Positions 24,846 to 33,561 of a stretch of DNA of 43,914 nucleotides are shown piece by piece. How positions within the stretch are numbered: position 1 is the stretch's first letter; the number at the start of each line of letters is the position of its first letter. The notes below the pieces were generated by a model. The model did no database searches. It had not been told where the DNA came from and worked only from the letters and a program-made list of their open reading frames with translations. The DNA lies in assembly GCA_045565015.1 (NCBI GenBank), contig JBJLGD010000013.1, positions 1 through 43,914 on the forward strand. Direction: 5' to 3'. A program made the translations under genes and the position numbers. This DNA comes from GCA-2697345 sp045565015. Lineage in GTDB: Bacteria; Pseudomonadota; Alphaproteobacteria; Rhodobacterales; Rhodobacteraceae.

Positions 24846-24919
24846 TTCGCGAAACAAGCTATCACTAAAAGATAAAAAATTGAGCGATAAACATAAATTA
24901 TCAGATATAACATATTGTA

Positions 24920-26947
24920 TTAAATGTAATTTCTTTTTATCTTATGTGAAAAAGTACGCTCAAAAACTTTTTCAAATCCCTCGCTCGCATTAATTACCGC
25001 ATTTATATAAAAAAAGTCTTGATCGGCGCTCATATTGCATTTTGTATTAATTTTCACAACCCAGTCTTGCCGTGATAACTCTTGAAACCATTCAATCTCA
25101 CCAGATGCAGACAGAGGGTCGTTTTTATTTATCGTCCATATTTCATTTGTCAGCTGATCGGTTGTTAGGCCATGAGTATTATCCTTAACACGACCAAAGT
25201 CTGAATTAATCTTCAATATTACTTTATCCGTTCCATAATTTTCTTCTAACGTCCTGTTATAACCCCCTACTCTCAGAGACTCAAAATTCCACTCTTCAGA
25301 GGCTTCAGGTTCCTCAAACTTGTATTCGTCTTTTTTTATTTCTCCATCAAGAAGATTAAGGCTCAGAATACCCTGGCTTATTTGAATGATAGTATTGGAA
25401 GGACTAGGCCACACAAAAGGCCAATATTGTGTTGAAATTGCTACTCTTAACTTATGACCTTTAGGGACAATGTACGCAATCTCATCCAGTAGAATCTCTA
25501 CAGCTGTCTGTTCATTAATTCTTAATAATGAGGGGCATTCATCACTTTGCCGATGGGATAAATTTAGCAAACCATGACATATTTTTGTTGATGCACCGTC
25601 AGGATGAATATCACAAAGCCTTACAGCTATCTGAGCTTGGGGAACATTGCTTTCAAGCATAAGCTCTAAAATTGATCTTCCAACAATATTTAATGGGAAT
25701 TCTAAAGGTTTTGTATCAAAACAGGCTGAACCGGCATCATCTATGCGTTGATCTCCGGCCTGTTCCGGGGGTCCAGCAGAGTTTTCACTTGCCAATGCCA
25801 TTGGAAAAAATTCACCCTGAGTAATTCCACAACTTGTTGGAGAAGAAATTATTCTTGAGAATTGCTTTTGACTGCTCTTATTCAAGCCAATTTCTGAAAG
25901 GAAAAGCTTTTTATTTATAATTCTTTCAGATGGAAACGAAGTTTCAAGGCACCATTTGCCTGGACGATGCGAGTAGTGTCGCTTGGGACGTACACTATCC
26001 TGCAGATAAAAAATAAGTTCCTTATTAGGAGTATGGGGCTTTTTAATACCCTTCAACCAGACATCCCACCAAGAGACCATTTCTTGTAAAAAGCCAATCT
26101 GTGGGCTAGGAGCAGCCATATGTGGGTACTGGTGCACCCACGGACCAATTATTCCTCTAACATTAGTATTCAAATTGTTAACTAGTTGCGGTACGGCGTT
26201 CATATAATTGTCAGCCCAGCCTCCAAAAACTAATACAGCAGCTTCGATAGAACTATAGTTTTCACTAACTGAACCATGCTTCCAATAATCATCATATGTT
26301 TGATGGGATAGCCAGTTAAGAGCTAAAAACGGTTCGTTTTTCAATCTTTGAAGCCATATATCTTTCCAAGATTCTCCTACTAAGATAGGATCTGGTGGGC
26401 GTGCAGAATACGCTAACATAACTCCAGCCCAACGAAGATTATCATTTAGAAGGCAGCCTCCTTTATAGTGGATATCATCCGAATATCGTTTTGTTGATGT
26501 ATAACCAGTAGCTATTGCTTTTAGTGCTTTTGGAGCTAAGGCAGCAACCTGTAGGGAATTGAATCCACCCCAACTCTTTCCCATCATACCTACATTTCCA
26601 GAGCACCAAGGCTGCTTAGAAATCCAGTTGATAAGTTCCTTAGCATCAGATAGTTCCCTAGAGGAATATTCATCTTCTAATAACCCTTCACTATCACCGG
26701 AACCACGCATATCAACTCTCAAACATACGTAACCTTGGCCCGCGACATACGGATGAATTAGATGATCTCGATAAATTGTACCATCACGTTTCCTGTAAGG
26801 TATGTATTCAAGTACCGCAGGAACAGGTTTTTCTAAAGCATCTATTGGCATCCATAATCTAGAAGCTAATTTACACCCATCCTTCAGTTCGATCACCATG
26901 TTTTCGATTTCTTTAATTTTAAAGGGTGTATTTGGATTAATTTTCAT
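24920..26947 (-). CDS. CocE/NonD-family serine hydrolase (X-Pro dipeptidyl-peptidase S15 type)
   Basis: A large hydrolase of about 675 residues. The N-terminal alpha/beta domain has YIPYRKRDGT, VDMRGSGDSEG and the nucleophile Ser125 in MMGKSWGGFNSLQ. The acid residue is probably in FGGWADNY and the histidine in IGPWVHQYPH. The C-terminal jelly-roll domain is recognisable from HKLRVAISTQYWPFVWPSP, as in cocaine esterase. Relatives cleave acyl esters, beta-lactams or X-Pro peptides. I start at 26947 (MKINPN) because GGGA lies seven bases upstream; a GTG at 26965 is the alternative. It is the last gene of the MttB-family operon, 21 bases after the EamA gene. Confidence 0.88.
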   Translation of the reverse strand: MKINPNTPFKIKEIENMVIELKDGCKLASRLWMPIDALEKPVPAVLEYIPYRKRDGTIYRDHLIHPYVAGQGYVCLRVDMRGSGDSEGLLEDEYSSRELSDAKELINWISKQPWCSGNVGMMGKSWGGFNSLQVAALAPKALKAIATGYTSTKRYSDDIHYKGGCLLNDNLRWAGVMLAYSARPPDPILVGESWKDIWLQRLKNEPFLALNWLSHQTYDDYWKHGSVSENYSSIEAAVLVFGGWADNYMNAVPQLVNNLNTNVRGIIGPWVHQYPHMAAPSPQIGFLQEMVSWWDVWLKGIKKPHTPNKELIFYLQDSVRPKRHYSHRPGKWCLETSFPSERIINKKLFLSEIGLNKSSQKQFSRIISSPTSCGITQGEFFPMALASENSAGPPEQAGDQRIDDAGSACFDTKPLEFPLNIVGRSILELMLESNVPQAQIAVRLCDIHPDGASTKICHGLLNLSHRQSDECPSLLRINEQTAVEILLDEIAYIVPKGHKLRVAISTQYWPFVWPSPSNTIIQISQGILSLNLLDGEIKKDEYKFEEPEASEEWNFESLRVGGYNRTLEENYGTDKVILKINSDFGRVKDNTHGLTTDQLTNEIWTINKNDPLSASGEIEWFQELSRQDWVVKINTKCNMSADQDFFYINAVINASEGFEKVFERTFSHKIKRNYI

Positions 26948-26968
26948 TTCCAGGTCCCATTGCACTAT

Positions 26969-27811
26969 TTAAGTTAACCTTAAGATAATAATGCCCAAAA
27001 CTATAATAAAAACAACAATTAACCTTTGAAGGGTAATTTTTTCTTTTAAAAATAATGTGCCCAATAAGAGCGCAAAAAGAACGGATGTTTCTCGGATCGA
27101 AGAGACAACAGCTATTGGAAGATACAAGCAAGCCCATAAAACTAAAACGTAGGCTAAGTAAGACGCACTTCCTCCAATCAAAAAGGTAAATCGAGCTTCC
27201 GTTATTACCCTACTGAGAACCCCCCGATGAAAAAGAGCTAAGTAGGTTGAAAATAAAAGACAATTACCAATCGTTAATCCTCCATAATAGGATACTGAGT
27301 TTTGAGTAATCCTGGTACCAGTTCCATCAACCATAGAGTAGGCTGCAATAAAACCAGCCGTAGCTAGCGCCAATAAAAAACCTTTTAGGTTAAATTCATT
27401 TTCATTGAACTGCGAAATTCCATGAATAAGTATACCGGCTGAAACTATACCAACTCCAATTAGTTGGAGAATACTAAGTTTATCAATTAACAGCATAATT
27501 GATAAGACGGCGATAATTAGGGGCGCGGCACCACGAGCTATTGGATAGATTTGGGTTAATCCTCCGAACCTATACGCGTTCATTAAAAATGATTGATATC
27601 CAACATGTAAGACAGAACTCGCTATAATGTAGGGAAGCGCCTCTTTTTCCGGAAAGCCAACAATTAGAAGACCTAGAAATGCTAATGGTGCGTGACCAAA
27701 TACAATTGCAGCCATTGCTAAAATCTTGTCATCACCGCCCCTAACAAGAAAGTTCCAAAACGCATGCAGGAAAGCCGCAAACAAAATCGCACTTATAATT
27801 AAAATATTCAA
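26969..27811 (-). CDS. EamA/DMT-family transporter
   Basis: A ten-segment DMT transporter of about 280 residues. I favour the TTG at 27811, because AAAGG lies about seven bases upstream and the sequence then begins right at the first helix, NILIISAILFAAFLHAFWNFLVRGGDDK. HAxWNxxxRGGDDK is the family's usual first segment; the frame is open to 27844. The end, SSIRETSVLFALLLGTLFLKEKITLQR, is the second-repeat signature. As part of the MttB-PanE-FAH-CocE operon it probably imports or exports the compound that operon handles. Confidence 0.86.
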   Translation of the reverse strand: MNILIISAILFAAFLHAFWNFLVRGGDDKILAMAAIVFGHAPLAFLGLLIVGFPEKEALPYIIASSVLHVGYQSFLMNAYRFGGLTQIYPIARGAAPLIIAVLSIMLLIDKLSILQLIGVGIVSAGILIHGISQFNENEFNLKGFLLALATAGFIAAYSMVDGTGTRITQNSVSYYGGLTIGNCLLFSTYLALFHRGVLSRVITEARFTFLIGGSASYLAYVLVLWACLYLPIAVVSSIRETSVLFALLLGTLFLKEKITLQRLIVVFIIVLGIIILRLT

Positions 27812-27889
27812 TACTTTGCCTTTGAAGAGGATATTTTTTAACAATCCTATCTTTTAAGATAAATGTAAAGTTATGCTCAACTCAGTTTT

Positions 27890-28738
27890 TCAATTTACAT
27901 AATTCACGAGGCTACCTATCCCAGAAATTGTTATTTCCAATTTATCTCCAGAAACTAAATGCCTTTTAGGATTTCGGCTCCCTCCCGTTCCGTCCGGCGA
28001 GCCGGTCGCTATTACGTCGCCAGGAGACAAAGTATAAAGGGTCGAAATATAAGAAATCTGTTCCGAAATTGAGAATATCATTTTATCAACAGTGGTGTCC
28101 TGCACCCGCTCGGAATTCAAATACGTAGAAAGTTGGGTTGAATTCACGTCTTTAATTTCATCTTTGGTTACTATGTAAGGCCCCCATGAACTAGAGTTTT
28201 GAAAATTTTTACCAGCATAAATACTGTGTTTTTGCCACTCACGTACAGAGCCATCATTTAATATCGAGTATCCAAATATATAGTTTTTTGCCTCTGAGAT
28301 TGATATATTTCGTCCACTTTTGCCAATAATTACAGCTAATTCTCCCTCATAATCAAATGTTAAACTAGGTTTACCAATAGGGAGCTCCAAACTTTTCTGA
28401 TGAGCTACCAGACTACTACGCTCCTTTCCAAACAAAATAATATTCTCTGGGCTTGGTTGAGACACTCCCTCAACTGGATAAATTTTTTCATAATTCAAAC
28501 CAACACATATAATTTTTACTTTCTCACAAATTGGGATGCAAAACTCGACCTGTGATAACTCTATACCATCCAAAAGAAATAGATCTTTATTTAAAGTGAT
28601 ATCTTTCTCAAGATGACAAATTAAATCACGCAAAGTTGGGAAGTGCTTTAAAGTTTTTTCAGTAGCAAAATATATTCTATTTTTATTAATGAAGCCATAT
28701 TTTGTTCTTTTTTTATGTTCAACGGTCGCAAGTTTCAT
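27890..28738 (-). CDS. Fumarylacetoacetate hydrolase family protein
   Basis: About 282 residues with the FAH-fold metal site: LNYEKI, LTFDYEGELAVIIGKSG (the D-E-E ligands), SILNDGSVREWQKHS, GKNFQNSSSWGPYIVT and SPGDVIATGSPDGTGG. FAH-family enzymes cleave C-C bonds of 2,4-diketo or hydroxymuconate-type acids, or decarboxylate or hydrate them. The last motif has SPDGTGGSRNP instead of the commoner TPxGVG, hinting at a non-standard substrate. I start at the ATG at 28738 with GAGG upstream; the frame extends to 28768, overlapping panE. Same operon as the MttB-like gene. Confidence 0.87.
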   Translation of the reverse strand: MKLATVEHKKRTKYGFINKNRIYFATEKTLKHFPTLRDLICHLEKDITLNKDLFLLDGIELSQVEFCIPICEKVKIICVGLNYEKIYPVEGVSQPSPENIILFGKERSSLVAHQKSLELPIGKPSLTFDYEGELAVIIGKSGRNISISEAKNYIFGYSILNDGSVREWQKHSIYAGKNFQNSSSWGPYIVTKDEIKDVNSTQLSTYLNSERVQDTTVDKMIFSISEQISYISTLYTLSPGDVIATGSPDGTGGSRNPKRHLVSGDKLEITISGIGSLVNYVN

Positions 28739-28748
28739 AACCCCATCC

Positions 28749-29669
28749 TCAGAATTCTTCTTCAGCATTTTTTACACAGGCGACAAGCGTATCACTATAG
28801 GGAGTATTAATTCCAAGCTCACGACCCATAACTGGTATCATTCCGTTTATTGCGTCAATTTCTGACTTACGGTTACTCATATGGTCTAACAGCATTGAAG
28901 GTTTAGCACTTGGCATATTCAACCCGAAACTTGTCACATATCTTATAGGGTCATCAAAAGACAGGTTAATGTTTTTCTCAATCGCTATTGTGTAGGCTTC
29001 AAGTGCACCACCCAATGCGATCTTCCAAAGTAAAGGATTATCCATCAGTTCACCGATTGTTTTTTTAAAAACCGTACAAGGAGCACTAAATGTGACATTA
29101 CAAATAAACTTTTCCCAGATTAATTGTGTAATATCTTCAAAAGCCTTTACTTCAAAACCTGCGTCTTGCCATATTTTTTCTATTTTTAACAACCTAGAAC
29201 TTATCCCACCATTAAGTTCCCCTATTCTTATTAGCTTCATAGAATTATGATGTATATGCCCAGGAGAAATAACGGACGCGCCAAACCCTTCAGCGACACC
29301 GAGTAATAAATTTTTAGTTGAAATGGACTTAGCTATTCTTTCGCCAGCACCCAATCCATTTTGAATTGTTATAATAATAGAACTCTCATCCGCAACGGTA
29401 CTAATAAGTTTTGCAGCCTTACCAACTCCTGAAGCCTTGGTTGCGATTATAAATAAATCGGACTTTGGTAAATCATCAATATTTTCTGAGACAGAAATAT
29501 TTTTTAAAGTTCTGGAACCGCTTGCCCCCTCAACTCTTAATCCTTTTGAGTTTATTGCAGCGACATGTTCTTTCCAGCCATCGACACCTGATACGGTATG
29601 CCCATTCTCTAAAAAAAGAGCAGCATAAACAGATCCCATTGCACCCATACCAACAATTGTAATATTCAT
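28749..29669 (-). CDS. 2-dehydropantoate 2-reductase family protein (PanE/ApbA-like)
   Basis: A 306-residue NADPH-dependent 2-ketoacid reductase. The Rossmann motif is at the very start (MNITIVGMGAMGSVYAALF). IIITIQNGLGAGERIA and the lysine in WEKFICNVTFSAPCTVF follow the ketopantoate-reductase pattern, as does DHMSNRKSEIDAINGMI near the C-terminus. Here it is embedded in a catabolic operon, with its ATG overlapping the MttB-like stop (ATGA), so it may reduce or oxidise a 2-keto/2-hydroxy acid other than ketopantoate. True PanE function in coenzyme A synthesis cannot be excluded. Confidence 0.88.
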   Translation of the reverse strand: MNITIVGMGAMGSVYAALFLENGHTVSGVDGWKEHVAAINSKGLRVEGASGSRTLKNISVSENIDDLPKSDLFIIATKASGVGKAAKLISTVADESSIIITIQNGLGAGERIAKSISTKNLLLGVAEGFGASVISPGHIHHNSMKLIRIGELNGGISSRLLKIEKIWQDAGFEVKAFEDITQLIWEKFICNVTFSAPCTVFKKTIGELMDNPLLWKIALGGALEAYTIAIEKNINLSFDDPIRYVTSFGLNMPSAKPSMLLDHMSNRKSEIDAINGMIPVMGRELGINTPYSDTLVACVKNAEEEF

Positions 29670-31213
29670 CTTTTTCTCGTTTCATCTTTCGAAAGTCTTA
29701 TATCAAACTCCTTAGTAATCTGTTCAATAAGATCATCTTTTACATGATTTGGGTAGTGAGTTTCTAAAATTTCTTTTGCTAAAATTTTAGCACGATCTAT
29801 TATACTTATCCCACCAGAGTTCTCCCATACATCATATGGTGTTCTATCAGAAATTTCTGGATATAAAAAATCAGTTTTCATCCTCATAAAAGTTTCATTT
29901 GCCCCAAGAAAATGGCCTTCCGTATTAACCTTTTGCTGAATCAACTCAAAAGATAGCGTTTCCTGATCGACTATTATTTCGGAAAGTGACCTTGATACCC
30001 CTCCCAACATATCATTATCAATCACACAAGACTCAAACGACGCCACCATTAAACCTGCTTGAGTTCCAGCAGCCTGTGTAATTAAATTACTGCCTGAGTT
30101 AGCTGCCATACTAATATTTGAAGCCTTCTCGTACCCACTTTGATAATCGGGTGGCTTACTATCCGTAGCTCCAGATATAGTTGAATTAGAAAAACCATAG
30201 AAATTAGCCATTTGTACTGATCCAGAAGTTAATAATGCCTGCTCACCACTTCCTCCTGCCATACCTCCAGTCCTTAAATCAGTAACCATTGGGCGTGCAC
30301 CATAAACAGCTTTTATCTTTGGATTTATTAACCAAGCAAGTGCCATACCTGCTAACGTTTCTGCATTTGTTTGAGCCAGACAGCCAGCTATTGTTACAGG
30401 ACTTGATGCTCCCATTTGTCCAAATGTATTCATCAAAACTGGTATCCCCTGACTCGAGCATTCAAATAGAACCTCAATAGCTTCTTCAGAAAAACGCATG
30501 GGTGGAACAACATGATTAACATGAATAGATAAAAAGGGTTTTTCTAAAAATTTCTCTCTTGACCCAGCTATAAGAAAACATAATTTTGCAATTTGTTTTA
30601 CTTGACTACAGGAATTAGCACTCACAATTACGTGTTTCTTTGTACCCATTAGACAAGCAAAAGCCGTATTAACTGAAATTAGATCATCATTTTCTAAATC
30701 TCGGGCAACTACAGGACGAGAAAAAAAATGAATATTATCCAATCGATCACATAACCGTGCAAAATTATAAATATCCATCAACGATGACTCACGAAAATTA
30801 CCATTTTCAAGATCTCGTACCATTGGTGACGCACCACCAGTTCCAAAGTAAACCTGTCCTGTAGATAAAATTAAGTCATTAAGTCCATCTTGACTGAACA
30901 AGGTAATATTTTTAGTTAAGTCGTTGATTGAATTTTTAATAGAAGTCTCAGAAAAACACAGCCGACTATTGTTGTTAACGTACCCACCACCAGCCTTAAT
31001 CACGGCCTCTGCTTCTCTGGAGTATTCTGAAAACCCCACTTGAGTAAGTAGTTGTATTGATGTTTTATGGATTTTCTCAATATTGCTATCCGTTAAAACT
31101 TTTAATTTACCACCCCTAACTCCGTTTGTAGTAGGCTTAATCTCTGGAGTTAAGATTTCTCTCTCCTTACCATTTAGTCTTCTCTTTCGCATTCTATTAT
31201 GGATTTGAGACAT
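29666..31213 (-). CDS. Trimethylamine methyltransferase (MttB) superfamily protein, without pyrrolysine
   Basis: A 515-residue MttB/COG5598 protein. Typical parts are LTDSNIEKIHKTSIQLLTQVGF, QVYFGTGGASPMVRD, LMGTKKHVIVSANS and GARPMVTDLRTGGMAGGSGEQALL. The frame is unbroken with no in-frame TAG, so it belongs to the non-pyrrolysine group. One studied member of that group is glycine-betaine:corrinoid methyltransferase. The substrate is thus probably a quaternary or tertiary amine, or another methylated osmolyte. No corrinoid protein or activator is visible nearby. AAGGA precedes the ATG. It is the first gene of an operon facing a LysR regulator. Confidence 0.88.
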   Translation of the reverse strand: MSQIHNRMRKRRLNGKEREILTPEIKPTTNGVRGGKLKVLTDSNIEKIHKTSIQLLTQVGFSEYSREAEAVIKAGGGYVNNNSRLCFSETSIKNSINDLTKNITLFSQDGLNDLILSTGQVYFGTGGASPMVRDLENGNFRESSLMDIYNFARLCDRLDNIHFFSRPVVARDLENDDLISVNTAFACLMGTKKHVIVSANSCSQVKQIAKLCFLIAGSREKFLEKPFLSIHVNHVVPPMRFSEEAIEVLFECSSQGIPVLMNTFGQMGASSPVTIAGCLAQTNAETLAGMALAWLINPKIKAVYGARPMVTDLRTGGMAGGSGEQALLTSGSVQMANFYGFSNSTISGATDSKPPDYQSGYEKASNISMAANSGSNLITQAAGTQAGLMVASFESCVIDNDMLGGVSRSLSEIIVDQETLSFELIQQKVNTEGHFLGANETFMRMKTDFLYPEISDRTPYDVWENSGGISIIDRAKILAKEILETHYPNHVKDDLIEQITKEFDIRLSKDETRKR

Positions 31214-31310
31214 CAGAATTATCCTTAAGCAGTAATATTGGAAGCAAACTTTTTATCATACTAACGGTGACAAGATTGTTTGCAGTAGACAAGAGATAAC
31301 AATTAGAGTT

Positions 31311-32243
31311 ATGAATAAAAAATATTTAATCTATAAATTGGCTAAAATGACAAAAAAAAGAGTAAAATTAAATAGGCTACCCCTTACTGCGCTTAGAACT
31401 TTTGAGGCAGCAGCTAGGTTATTAAGCTTCAAAGATGCCGCTGATGAACTCCACGTTAGTGCCACAACTGTTAGCAATCAAATTCGAAAACTAGAAAAGG
31501 ATTGGGACTGCAAATTATTTATTCGTAAAACTAGATCAGTTGTACTCACAGATACTGGTAGATCTCTATCGACGGTTGTCTCGAAATCATTTGGACAAAT
31601 TAGACGAGAAATAGAAATACATATAAGTGATACAAAAAGAGCGTTAAAGGTTGCTATTGGTCCAATTTTTGGACGCTGGATTATACCTAAAATAAATGAT
31701 TTTCAAAAAAGGTATCCAGAAATTGATTTAATTATTGAAAATAGTCCTAGGATTACAAATGCTGAGATGATGACTTCCGATATCCAAATAGATTGGGGCG
31801 AACCAGATAGTTGGTTTGGATTAGAAAGTACTTTCCTAATGGAAGTTACATATTCTCCTGTCTTAAGCCCAAAGATTTTAAAAAATATAGAATTTCCTAA
31901 AACATCAGAAGATTTAATCAATTTAACTCTTATTCATCAATATGATTATTCAGAATGGGCAGCCTGGATGCGCCTAAACGGAAGTTCTGAACTTGACGTT
32001 GAAAGTGGAATAATCATTGTTGACTCGAATGTGGCTCTTCAAGCAGCAATCGATGGCGCTGGGGTTGCTCTTGGTTCTTTTCCTTTTGTTGCGCCAGAGT
32101 TAGCCTCTGGTATTTTAGTTAAGCCTTTCGACATCGACTTAGTTCCTTCTCGTTCATATTATGTTTTAGTAAAACCACAGACCACCCCAAATCCTGATAT
32201 ATCAATTTTTGTAGCTTGGCTTAAAGAACAAGTATCAAACTGA
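31311..32243 (+). CDS. LysR-family transcriptional regulator (GcvA-like)
   Basis: A 310-residue LysR protein. The winged helix-turn-helix is LPLTALRTFEAAARLLSFKDAADELHVSATTVSNQIRKLE, of the GcvA type, followed by a periplasmic-binding-like effector domain (KVAIGPIFGRWIIPKINDFQKRYPEIDLI, then VALQAAIDGAGVALG). It is divergent from the MttB-family operon across 97 bases, the classic layout for a LysR activator of its neighbour. It probably senses the operon's substrate. ATG 31311 is used; 31347 (MTKKRVKL) is possible. Confidence 0.92.
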   Translation: MNKKYLIYKLAKMTKKRVKLNRLPLTALRTFEAAARLLSFKDAADELHVSATTVSNQIRKLEKDWDCKLFIRKTRSVVLTDTGRSLSTVVSKSFGQIRREIEIHISDTKRALKVAIGPIFGRWIIPKINDFQKRYPEIDLIIENSPRITNAEMMTSDIQIDWGEPDSWFGLESTFLMEVTYSPVLSPKILKNIEFPKTSEDLINLTLIHQYDYSEWAAWMRLNGSSELDVESGIIIVDSNVALQAAIDGAGVALGSFPFVAPELASGILVKPFDIDLVPSRSYYVLVKPQTTPNPDISIFVAWLKEQVSN

Positions 32244-32368
32244 TTTCCTAAAAGCCTTTATTAAAATTAATAAACCTGGTTTGCGCAACTTAAGGTATTA
32301 TTATGGATCATTTTTATCGAATGTATATCAAATATTTTTTCAATTATATCTAATCTCTAATTCTAAAG

Positions 32369-33535
32369 TTAAGTTTTCCATAAACCTCTCGAAATTAGAA
32401 CTTTCATAATTTCATTTGTTCCACCATAAATTCGTTCGACGCGGTTATCGCGATACATTCTTGCAATTGGATATTCATTCATAAATCCATATCCTCCATG
32501 CAATTGAAGACAGCGGTCAATAATTTTAGATTGAAGATCAGTTAACCAATATTTCGCCATTGATGCCATTTCAGTAGTTAAGTTTCCATTTAGATGTTCA
32601 TTTATACAATAATCTACAAACACCTTTCCAATAGTTGCCTCCGTCTTACATTCAGCTAGCTCAAACTGTGTATTTTGATATTCTGAAATGGATTTACCAA
32701 AAGCCTTTCTTTCTTTTACGTAATCAAGCGTTACTCCTATTGCCCTATCTATTCGTGCAATGGCATATATAGCTATTAAAAGTCTTTCTTGAGGTAACTC
32801 TCCCATTAATTGATAAAAACCTTGACCTTCTTCAGGCCCTAAGAGTGCCGAAGCAGGAACTTTTACATTATCGTAAAATAATTCGGATGTATCATTTGAC
32901 TTCATACCTATCTTGTCCAAATTACGTCCACGCCTGAACCCCTCTACCTCATCAGTTTCTATCAAAAATAATGAGGTACCCTTAGCACCTTCTTTGGGAT
33001 TAGTTTTGGCTACTGTTATAATTAAATTTGCTAATTGGCCATTTGTAATAAATGTCTTCTGTCCAGAAAGGACATATTGATTTCCCTCTTTCGTTGCCGA
33101 AGTCCGTACTCCTTGCAAGTCAGAACCAGCTGCTGGTTCTGACATCGCTATCGCTCCAATTAATTCACCAGAAATAAGTTTTGGTAAAAGTCTTTTCTTT
33201 TGATCTTCAGAGCCGTAGTTGAGAACATAAGGAATAACAATTGCATTATGCAGACCTCCGCCCCAGCCATCTACACCAAGTAAGTTTCCCTGATAAGCAA
33301 TAACTGCATCGTAGGCAAAACTTCCACCCGGGCCTCCATATTCCTCGGGAACCATTGCTCCTAAAAGCCCCATCTCGCCAGCCTTCAACCATGTCTCTCG
33401 ACCGACATGACCGCGTTCTTCCCACTCATCATAGTAGGGTAAACAATCACGTTCATAGAACTGCCTACAGGCATCCTCCAACATTGTTAACTCTTCGTTA
33501 ACCCATGGAGATTTAGGTAAAATCGATATCGTCAT
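32369..33535 (-). CDS. Acyl-CoA dehydrogenase
   Basis: A 388-residue FAD-dependent acyl-CoA dehydrogenase. Seen are the FAD/substrate motif AIAMSEPAAGSDLQGVRTSA, FITNGQLANLIITVAKT, and the C-terminal LHGGYGFMNEYPIARMYRDNRVERIYGGTNEIMKVLI with the catalytic glutamate in GGTNEI. Its length matches the short/medium or branched-chain group, not the roughly 600-residue DmdC of DMSP breakdown. AGGAAAG precedes the ATG. It is the last gene of the ThDP/HIUase-like/DmdA-like operon (26 bases after the DmdA-like gene) and suggests a CoA-bound intermediate in that pathway. Confidence 0.94.
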   Translation of the reverse strand: MTISILPKSPWVNEELTMLEDACRQFYERDCLPYYDEWEERGHVGRETWLKAGEMGLLGAMVPEEYGGPGGSFAYDAVIAYQGNLLGVDGWGGGLHNAIVIPYVLNYGSEDQKKRLLPKLISGELIGAIAMSEPAAGSDLQGVRTSATKEGNQYVLSGQKTFITNGQLANLIITVAKTNPKEGAKGTSLFLIETDEVEGFRRGRNLDKIGMKSNDTSELFYDNVKVPASALLGPEEGQGFYQLMGELPQERLLIAIYAIARIDRAIGVTLDYVKERKAFGKSISEYQNTQFELAECKTEATIGKVFVDYCINEHLNGNLTTEMASMAKYWLTDLQSKIIDRCLQLHGGYGFMNEYPIARMYRDNRVERIYGGTNEIMKVLISRGLWKT

Positions 33536-33561
33536 TATATTCTTTCCTGTTTATTACCAAC

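Noticed and set aside
24868..24945. Possible long stem AAAGATAAAAA / TTTTTATCTT between the MBL and CocE genes
   Set aside because: The loop is over 50 bases, one arm is inside the CocE coding end, and the arms are simple A/T runs.
29666..31213. Pyrrolysine-containing MttB
   Set aside because: The frame has no in-frame TAG and gives a full-length protein, so it is the non-pyrrolysine type.
32369..33535. Acyl-CoA dehydrogenase as DmdC of the DMSP demethylation pathway
   Set aside because: At 388 residues it is far shorter than DmdC (about 600) and looks like a standard acyl-CoA dehydrogenase; no dmdB or dmdD is nearby.
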